From Hordeum vulgare subsp. vulgare (taxonomy: Eukaryota; Streptophyta; Magnoliopsida; Poales; Poaceae), in the NCBI RefSeq assembly GCF_904849725.1, contig NC_058522.1, positions 336,293,029 through 336,357,028 of the forward strand: a stretch of 64,000 nt of DNA, read 5' to 3'. How positions within the stretch are numbered: the stretch's first letter is position 1; every line of letters starts with the position of its first letter. The position numbers and the translations under genes are program-made. The notes beneath the pieces were generated by a model, which saw only the letters and a list, made by a program, of their open reading frames with translations, did no database searches and was not told the origin of the DNA. Below are positions 56,276-64,000 of this stretch, one piece after another.

Positions 56276-58044
56276 TGTTGGAAATATGCCCTAGAGGCAA
56301 TAATAAAAAAGTTATTATTATATTTCCTCTTTCAAGATAATCTTTTATTATCCATGCTATAATTGTATTGAATGGAAACATAAATGCATGTGTGGATATA
56401 TAGTCAAAACCGTGTCCCTAGTGAGCCTCTAGTTGACTAGCTTGTTGATCAAGGATGGTTAAGGTTTCCTAACCATAGACAAGTGTTGTCACTTGATGAT
56501 GGTATCACATCATTGGGAGAATGATGTGATGGACGAAACCCAAACTATAAACGTAGCATGTGATCATGTCATTTTGTTGCCATTGTTTTGTGCATGTTAA
56601 GTATTCATTCTTATGACCATGAGATCATGTAACTCACTGACACCGGAGGAATGCCTTGTGTATATCAAACGTCGCAACGTTACTGTGACTATAAAGGTAC
56701 TCCATAGGCATCTCCAAAGGTGTCCATTGAGTTAGCATGGATCAAGACTCGGATTTGTCACTCCGTGTGACGGAGAGGTATCTCGGGGCCCACTAGGTAA
56801 TACAACATCACATACAAGCCTTGCAAGCAATGTGACTAAAGAGTTAGTCATGGGATCTTGTATTACAGAATGAGTAAAGAGACTTGCCGGTAACGAGATT
56901 GAAAAAGGTATGGGGATACCGACGATCAATTCTCGGGCAAGTAACATGCCGAAGGACAAAGGGAATGATGTACGAGATTGTTTGAATCCTTGACATAGAG
57001 GTTCAACCGATAACATCTTCATAGAATATGTAGGATCCAATATGGACGTCCACGTTCCGCCATTGCATATTGACCGAAGAGTGTCTCAGGTCATGTCTAC
57101 ATAGTTCTCGAACCCGCAGGGTCTGCACACTTAAGGTTCGGTGACGTTTATGTATAGTTGAGTTATAGGTGCTGTGACCAAAGTTTTGTTCGGAGTCCCG
57201 GAGGAGATCTCGGACCTCACGAGGGTTTCCAGAATGGTCCGGAAACGAAGATTGATATATAGGAAGTTGATATTTGGATTCAGAAGGACTTCGAGCATTA
57301 CGCAGTTTGTCGGGAGTGATGAATGGGTTCCGAGGGCCCACTAGGTGGGCCCACCACGCCCCAAGGGGTCCACATGGGTTTATTGGATGTGCAATAAGGC
57401 TTAATGGGATGACAAGTCATCCAAGTAAAGCCCATGAGGAAAAAGGTGGAAAATCCAAAAGAGGTGGGCAATTTAGGAAGGAGTCCTAATCCAAGTAGGA
57501 TTGGAGGAGGACTCCTCCCTCCTCCACTTCCGCCGAGCCAAGGAGGCTCTCCTTTGTTCCCAAGGCTAGCCCCTCCCTCCTATATATACTAGAGGTTTTA
57601 GGGTTTTTGAGAAACAACTTTATCCATGTGCAACCCTACCCTCTAGTTCGTAGTTCTTCCTCTTGATCGGATTTTTGCGGTGCTTAGGCGAAGCCCTGCA
57701 GGAATAGATCATCACCACCACCGGTGCGCCGTCACACTGCCGGAGAACTTATCTACTTCCCCGTCTCTCTTGCTGGATCAAGAAGGCGGAGATCGTCATT
57801 GAGCTGTACGTGTGCTGAACCCGGAGGTGCCGTCCGTTTGGTGCTAGATCGAGACAGATCGTGTGGCAGCGGTGATTTGAATCACGGAGAAAGTTCCACT
57901 ACATCAACCACGTTTATTAACGCTTCCCTCTTAGCGATCTACAAGGGTTTGTGGATCCGATATCCCTCTCGTAGATGATCATCACCATGATTGGTCTTCG
58001 TGTGCGTAGGAAATTTTTTATTTCCCATGCAACGTTCCCCAACA
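56276..58044 (+). repeat. 3' LTR of L
   Basis: 1769 bp; TATA at 57581; ends ccccaaca followed by TSD tgtac. Confidence 0.95.
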
Positions 58045-58049
58045 TGTAC

Positions 58050-58660
58050 AAACATGCCGGTGCCTGCAGCAATGATGAACTGTAGTTCACCGTGAGCATG
58101 CTGAACAATGTGTTCGTCGAGAAGGGAGCCTACTGAACTTTTTCATGGAGAAACCTGTTGGTCTTTTAATACTGCTGCATATTCTAGCTGCTAGATGTTA
58201 CAGTCAAATAAAAACCTTTAGCTCGCTTACCACTTCGAAATTCGGATGCTCTAACATTGGCTGATAATTTTATGTTGGGAGTGTGCCCATATCTTCATGC
58301 TTTTAGTTTGAGAGATGAACCCTCCTTGGGTTCCTTGTCATGCTCTTCCTTTGGTGACTGGTGCAGGCAGGGCAAAGGGAAGCGCGTGTTGAGGCGGCGT
58401 CGAAGATGCCCACGCATGTTGAGGAAGGCGTCGGTGCGCGGCGTAGTGGGTGGAGTCAAGGTGAGGTGATGGAGGTGGGTCACGCGAGCGCGGATGAGGC
58501 GGAATAACGTACCAAAGTAGGGCGAGGCGACAACTCCACCAACGTGTGGCTAGCTGGATTGATGTGCGCCTACACAGCAGGAGACGAGCCGGAGAGCAGA
58601 GCAGAGGCGACTCCAGAGCGAGTGGAGGCGGCGAGCCTGCTAACGAAGAGGAGGCGGCTT
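58050..58660 (+). pseudogene. Gene-like fragment of unknown identity, right half
   Basis: Directly after L the frame from 28977 continues: KHAGACSNDEL, stop, FTVSMLNNVFVEKGAY, stop at 58134. An AT-rich stretch with aataaaaac (58206-58214), a possible polyadenylation signal, follows. The rest (58300-58660) is GC-rich without a convincing frame. It ends where the LTR of M starts. The protein is not recognised. Confidence 0.3.
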
Positions 58661-60448
58661 TGTTGGGGAACGTTGCACGAGAAACAAAAAAATTCCTACG
58701 CACACGAAGACCTATCATGGTGATGTTCATCTATGAGAGGGAGATCGGATCCACATACCCTTGTAGATCGCTAAGTGGGAAGCGTTAAGAAACACGGTTG
58801 ATGGAGTGGTACAGCTTAATGATTCAAATCACCGTCGTCCCATGATCCGTCCCACGATTTAGCACCGAATGGACGGCACCTCCGCGTTCAGCAGACGTAC
58901 TGCTCGATGACGATCTCCGCCTTCTTGATCCAGCAAGAGAGACGGGGAAGTAGATAAGTTCTCCGGCACGGTGACGGCGCGCCGGTGATGGTGATGATCT
59001 ATTCCTGCAGGGCTCCGCCCAAGCTCCGGAGAAATCCGATCTAGAGGAAGAACTACGAGGTATATATTTGAGTTGCACGTGGCAAGTTGTGTCTCAAAAG
59101 CCCTAAAACCTCTAGTATATATAGGAGGAGGGGAGGGGCTAGCCTTGGGGCTCAAGGGAGCCCCTAGGGCACCGGCCGAAGTGGATAGGAGGACTCCAAC
59201 TCTAATTCGGTTTGGGGAAGGAGGAGTCCTCCTCTCCCTTCGCACCTCCCTCTTTTTTTTCTTTTTTTTCTTTCCTAGCGCCATAGCCCACTTGGGCTGG
59301 CCTCACCAGCCAACTAAGGGATGGTGCTCCACCCTAGGACTATTGGACTCACTCCCGGGTGGGTGGGCCCCTCTCGGTAAAAACCCGGAACCCATCCGTC
59401 ACTCCCGGTACACACCCAACAATGCCCGAAATCTTCCCGGTGACCAAATGAAACCATCCTATATATCAATCTTCGTTTCTGCACCATTCTGGAAACCCTC
59501 GTGATGTCCGTGATCTCATCCGAGACTCCGAACAACCTTCATTCACCAACACCTATAACTCAACTATACCAAAACGTCACCGAACCTTAAGTGTGCAGAC
59601 CCTACGGGTTCGAGAACTATGTAGACATGACCTGAGACACTCCCCGGCCAATATCCAATAGCGGGACCTGGATGTCCATATTGGATCCCACATATTCTAT
59701 GAAGATCTTATGAGTTGAACCTCTGTGCCAAGGATTCATATAATCCCGTATAACATTCCCTTTGTCCTTCGGTATGTTACTTGCCCGAGATTTGATCGTC
59801 GGTATCTCTATACCTATTTTTAGTCTTATTACCGGCAAGTCTCTTTACTCGTTCTATAAAACAAGATCCCGTGACTAACACTTGAGTCACATTGCTTGTA
59901 ATGCTTATATATGATGTTGTATTACCGAGTGGGCCCCGAGATACCTCTCCGTCACATGGAGTGACAAATCCCAGTCTTGATCCATGCTAACTCAACGGAC
60001 ACCTTCGGAGATACGTGTAGAGCACCTTTATAGTCACCCAGTAACGTTGTGACATTTGATACACATAAGGTATTCCTCCGGTGTTAGTGAGTTACATGAT
60101 CTCATGGTCATAGGAATGAATACTTGACACGAAGAAAACAATAGCAACAAAATGACACGATCACATGCTACGTTCATAGTTTGGGTCTTGTCCATCACAT
60201 CATTCTCCTAATGATGTGATCCACTTATCAAGTGAAAACACTTGCATATGGTTAGAAAACCTTCACCATCCTTGATCAACTGGCTAGCTAACTAGAGGCT
60301 TACTAGGGACATTCTTTTGTCTAGATATCCACACATGTATCTATGCTTTCATTCAATACAATTATAGCATGGATAATAAACGATTATCTTGAAACAGGAA
60401 ATATAATAATAACTATTTTATCATTGCCTCTAGGGAATATTTCCGACA
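58661..60448 (-). repeat. 3' LTR of M
   Basis: 1788 bp; TGTTGG-type start (here with a base change) at 60448 and CCAACA-type end at 58661. TATA at 59115-59123 on the minus strand. Confidence 0.95.
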
Positions 60449-60974
60449 GTCTCCCACTTGTACTACAGTCAATAATCTAGTCTCACATTGCTATGCGATT
60501 TACATTGGAATGAATCTAACACCCATACAGTTCTGGTGTTGATCATGCTTCGCTCGTGGAAGAGGCTTAGTCAGCAAATCTGCTACATTCAGATCCGTGT
60601 GCACTTTGCAAATATTTACGTCCTCTCCTTCTTGTGAAACCTTGGTTACTTTGGTAAAGCAATGGCACCAGTGTTGTCACTGAACAGAGTTATTGGATTT
60701 AGTGCACTCGGCACCACTCCAAGATCCGTCATGAACTGCTTCATCCAGACACCCTCCTTAGCTCCCTCCGAGGCAGCCATGTACTCCGGTTCACATGACG
60801 ATGCTTTGCTTGGAACTGCACCAGCTTACCGCACCCCCATTAAGAATAAATACGTATTTGGTTTGAGACTTAGAGTCATCCGGATCAGTGTCAAAGCTTG
60901 CATCGACGTAACCCTTTACGACGAGCTCTTCGTCACCTCCATAAACGAGAAACATTTCCTTAGTCCTTGTCAGG
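60449..60974 (-). pseudogene. RNase H fragment of M
   Basis: The minus strand aligns with the last 500 bases of L's RNase H. About 50 bases are missing near 60636 relative to L (junction within ttgtgaaacc context), which removes the TIHIK region. Frame broken by stops; cut at 60974 by F2. Confidence 0.85.
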
Positions 60975-62592
60975 TGCTACTGCAACAAAAGACCTTCCAA
61001 CGGCGCCAGAAATAGGTGTGTCGACGACACCAGGAATCCTTCTGCTATGGCTACGCCTTAAGGGACTTCCTAGGAAAATATGCAAAGGATTTCCCCCGTG
61101 GCCTTGGAGCCTTGTGTTGGTGTTCCCTCGAAGCGGAAAGGGTGATGTAGCACAGCGGTGGTAAGTATTTCCCTCAGTTTGAGAACCAAGGTATCGATCC
61201 AGTGAAGGAGTATCACAAGAGCCTGCACAAACACAAAAAGCTTGCTCCCAACACTATGAAGGGGTTGTCAATCCCTTATAGATTGTTCGCCAAGTGAGAA
61301 CTGAAAGCAAGAAAGTAACAAAGCAAAGTAAAAGCGAAAGTGGAAACGATAGGTGTGAATAGACCCCGGCGCCATAATGTTTACTAGTGGCTTCTCTCAT
61401 GAAAGCAAGTAGACGGTGGGTGAACAAATTACTGTCGAGCAATTGATCGAACCGCGCGAAGTTGTGACGTCATCAATGGCAATGATTATATCTATAGGCA
61501 TCACGTCCAAAACAAGTAGACCGATACTTTCTGCATCTAATACTATTACTCCGGACGTCGACCACTATCCGGCATGCATCTAGTGTATTAAGTCCAAAAG
61601 AACAGAGTAACGCCTTAAGCAAGATGACATGATGTAGATGGACAATCTCATATCAATGACAGAGCCCACCTTGTTACCCTTGATGGCAACTACACAATGT
61701 GTGCCTTGCTGCCCCTAATGTCACTGGAAAAGGTCACCACACAGTAAGAACCCAAAACCAAGCACTTCTCCCATTGCAAGAATCGTAGATCTAGTTGGCC
61801 AAACAAAACCCAAGACTCGGAGAGACTTACAAGGATATCAAATCATGCATATAAGAAATCAGCGCAGACTCAAATATATATCATAGATAATATGATCACA
61901 AATCCACAATTCATCGGATCTCGACAAACACACCGCCAAAAAAGATTACATCGGATAGATCTCCATGAAGATCATGGAGAACTTTGTATTGGAGATCCAA
62001 GAGAGAGAAGCCGCCATCTAGCTACTAACTACGGACCCGTAGGTCTGAAGTGATCTACTCACGAGTCATTGGAGGGGCGATGATGATGATGAAGAAGCCC
62101 TCCAACTCCAAAGTCCCCTCCGGCAGGGCACCGGGAAGGGTCTCCAGATGAGATCTCGCGGAAACGGATGCTTGCGGCGGCGGAAAAGTATTTTCGTGGA
62201 TCCCTTGATTTTTTTCTTCTGATTTTTAGGGAATATATAGGCGCAAGATCTAGGTCAGGGGGGCGCCAGGGAGGCCACAAGCCTGCCCACCGTTGCCCCC
62301 TGGTGGCGGAGTGGGAGCTTGTGGGCTCCCTGTAGCCCTCCTGGCTTGGCCCACAAGCCCCGTGATCTTCTTCCGTTGGGGAAAAATCATTTCGGGGATT
62401 TTATTCCGTTTGGACTCCGTTCCAAAATCAGATCTGAAAAGAGCCAAAAACACAGAAAAACAGGAACTGGCACTTGGCACTGACTTAATAAGTTAGTCGC
62501 AAAAAAGATATAAAAGGTACATAAAACATCCAAAGATAACAAGGTAACAACATGAAACCATCAAAAATTATAGATACGTTTGAGACGTATCA
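60975..62592 (-). mobile_element. Solo LTR F2 (Gypsy), 1618 bp
   Basis: On the minus strand it starts TGATACGTCTCAAACG and ends GCAGTAGCA, flanked by TSD tcagg (60970-60974 and 62593-62597). Same family as F1, with about 110 bp more at its U5 end, including a ggcgccgttgg primer-site-like word (60997-61010 region). TATA-like box at 62232-62240. No coding sequence. Confidence 0.92.
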
Positions 62593-62597
62593 TCAGG

Positions 62598-63589
62598 TAC
62601 TTTAGAATATTCTTGACCGCCGTCCAGTGATCCACTCCTGGATTACTTTGAAACCTGCCTACCATACTTATGGCCGGGCTGACGCCCGGTCTTGTGCACA
62701 ACATTGCATACATGATAGACCCTATGGCTGAAGCATAGGGGACGGTACTCATCTTTTCTCTATCTTCCACAGTTACTGGACTCTGAATCTTACTCAACTT
62801 TATACCTTGTAATACTGGCAAGAACGCCTTCTTGGACTTCTCCATTTTGAACTTCTTCAAAATTTTATCAATGTATGTGCTTTGTGAAAGTCCTATTAGG
62901 CGCCTCGATCTATCCCTATAGATCTTAATGCCTAATATGTAAGCAACTTCTCCTAGGTCCTTCATTGAAAAACATTTGTTCAAGTAATCTTTTATGCTCT
63001 CTAAAAACTCCACATTCTTTCCAATCAGCTATATGTCATCCACATATAGTATTAGAAACGCCACAGAGCTCCCACTCACTTTCTTGTAAATACAAGATTC
63101 TCCAACAACTTGTATAAACCCAAATGATTTGATCACCTCATCAAAGCGCTTATTCCAACTCCGAGATGCTTGCACCAGTCCATAAATGGATCGCTGGAGC
63201 TTGCATACTTTGTTTGCATTCTTTGGATCGACAAAACCTTGTGGTTGCATCATATACAACTCTTCCTTAAGAAAACCGTTAAGGAACGCCGTTTTGACAT
63301 CCATCTGCCAGATTTCATAATCGAAAAATGGAGCTATTGCTAACATGATTCCGACGGACTTAAGCATCGCTACCGGTGAGAATGTCTCATCTTAGTCAAC
63401 TCCTTGAAATTGTGAAAAACCATTTGCCACAAGTCCAGCTTTATAAACGGTCACATTACCGTATGCGTCTGTCTTCTTCTTAAAGATCCATTTGTTCTGA
63501 ATAGCCTTGCGACCTTCAGGTAATACTTCCAAATTCCACACTTTATTTTCATACATAGATCCTATCTGAACTTCATGGCCTCCAGCCAT
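62598..63589 (-). pseudogene. Reverse transcriptase and RNase H start of M
   Basis: From the right: WIFKKKTDAYGN (63480), [12 protein letters not shown] (63300), LQRSIYGLVQASRSWN (63190) and LYVDDI followed by a stop (63040-63030) in the catalytic loop region. IKDYLNK and the thumb region follow, then ASAIGSIMYAMLC of RNase H (62740). Stops near 63391 and 63030 and a frame change near 63370. Confidence 0.9.
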
Positions 63590-63993
63590 TTGTTGGAATC
63601 CGGTCCCACCATTGCTTCTTCATAATTCGCAGGTTCATTGTTGTCTAACAACATGATAGATAAGACAGGATTACCATACCACTCACGAGAAGTACGTGAT
63701 CTTGTCGACCTGCGAGGTTCGATAGTAACTTGATCTGAAGCTTCATGATCATCATCATTAGCTTCCTCCTCAACCGGTGTTGCCTCGACAGAGGTTTCCC
63801 CCTGCCCTGTGCCACCATCTAGAGGGAGCAGAGGTTCCACAACCTTATCAAGTTCTATCTTCCTCCCACTCAATTCTTTCGAGAGAAACTCCTTCTCAAG
63901 AAAAGCTCCGTTCTTAGCAAAAAACACTTTCCCTCGGATCTGAGATAGAAGGTGTACCCAACTGTCTCCTTTGGGTAACCTATGAAGACACAT
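63562..63993 (-). pseudogene. Integrase C-terminus and linker of M
   Basis: Minus-strand frame with GKVFFAKNGAFLEKEFL (63935) and an acidic linker (EEEANDDDHEASDQ). It corresponds to 54290-54720 of L. The element continues past the window end. Confidence 0.85.
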
Positions 63994-64000
63994 TTTTCCG

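Larger units (their letters stand above)
28978..58044 (+). mobile_element. Angela/BARE1-type Copia retrotransposon L, full length, carrying nested elements
   Basis: 5' LTR 28978-30753 (1776 bp) and 3' LTR 56276-58044 (1769 bp) share TGTTGG...CCAACA ends and are flanked by the TSD tgtac (28973-28977 and 58045-58049). The internal region is interrupted by element A (31566-51798). The leader continues at 51804, and gag, protease, integrase, RT and RNase H follow in order on the plus strand to 56191. The polypurine tract then precedes the 3' LTR. Every domain has stops or frameshifts. Without the insertions the element is about 8.8 kb, the usual size for this family. Confidence 0.95.
58661..64000 (-). 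mobile_element. Angela/BARE1-type Copia element M (minus strand), partial
   Basis: 3' LTR 58661-60448, purine tract 60449-60463, then RNase H, RT and the integrase-RT linker reading leftward from 64000. Interrupted by solo LTR F2. The 5' part lies beyond the window. Same family as L but in opposite orientation and 616 bp from it. Confidence 0.95.

Noticed and set aside
60662..61015. Plus-strand 117-aa ORF starting MAPVLSLNRVIGF
   Set aside because: It is the reverse strand of the RNase H gene of M and runs into solo LTR F2.

Overview
The window is repeat-rich DNA from a large grass genome. It is almost certainly a Triticeae species (wheat, barley, rye or Aegilops group): one Copia element has the LTR terminus and internal domains of the Angela/BARE1/WIS group, and the Gypsy LTRs opening TGATACGTCTC with a tRNA-Asp-type primer site are typical of that tribe. 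Family names are from memory and were not searched. I find no intact host gene, no tRNA or rRNA gene and no CRISPR array. Nearly every base belongs to an LTR retrotransposon, and the elements are nested inside one another. Many junctions can be fixed to the base by 5-bp target-site duplications (TSDs).

Left third (1-24,096). The backbone is element E, an old minus-strand Copia relic of Sirevirus type. Its pol gene is split into three blocks (20,824-21,830; 8,590-9,147; 6,515-7,083) and is followed by an extra 3' ORF (4,378-5,390). E was invaded by F1 (solo LTR 7,084-8,589, TSD gtacc), by D (solo LTR from 9,148 to about 20,823, itself split by Copia element C at 11,179-20,488, TSD ctcca) and by J (plus-strand Gypsy-like element ending at 4,377). 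J is cut on its left by H, a Gypsy 5' LTR at 193-1,723. J carries an antisense, frameshifted B3-type DNA-binding domain ORF. G, at about 21,839-24,096, is a Gypsy 3' LTR with its upstream flank.

Middle (24,097-58,660). N is a 180-bp piece of Angela LTR. K is a minus-strand element (LTR 24,277-25,110) whose internal DNA is full of tandem repeats. A gene-like stretch with unidentified coding character (28,623-28,977 plus 58,050-58,660) is split by L, a complete Angela-type Copia element (28,978-58,044, TSD tgtac). L holds the Gypsy element A on the minus strand (31,566-51,798, TSD atccc). A holds B, a full element of the same family in opposite orientation (36,010-46,153, TSD aggag). The nest is therefore four levels deep.

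Right end (58,661-64,000). M is a second Angela-type element on the minus strand, interrupted by solo LTR F2 (60,975-62,592, TSD tcagg) and running off the window.

The main new theme is shared element architecture. Gypsy A/B and Copia C and E each have an accessory ORF downstream of gag or pol. In each case the ORF is preceded by an internal module resembling an LTR promoter. In A/B this module is a recognisable diverged copy of the element's own LTR promoter, including its GC-rich hairpin. In C it is a TATA box among 13-bp odd palindromes identical to those in C's LTR. The palindromes of C, D and E differ in sequence but share one geometry: 6-bp arms around a single central base. A and B lack reverse transcriptase and integrase and look non-autonomous, yet both keep the accessory ORF3 and a 115-codon antisense ORF. 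All coding regions carry stops or frameshifts except that antisense ORF.
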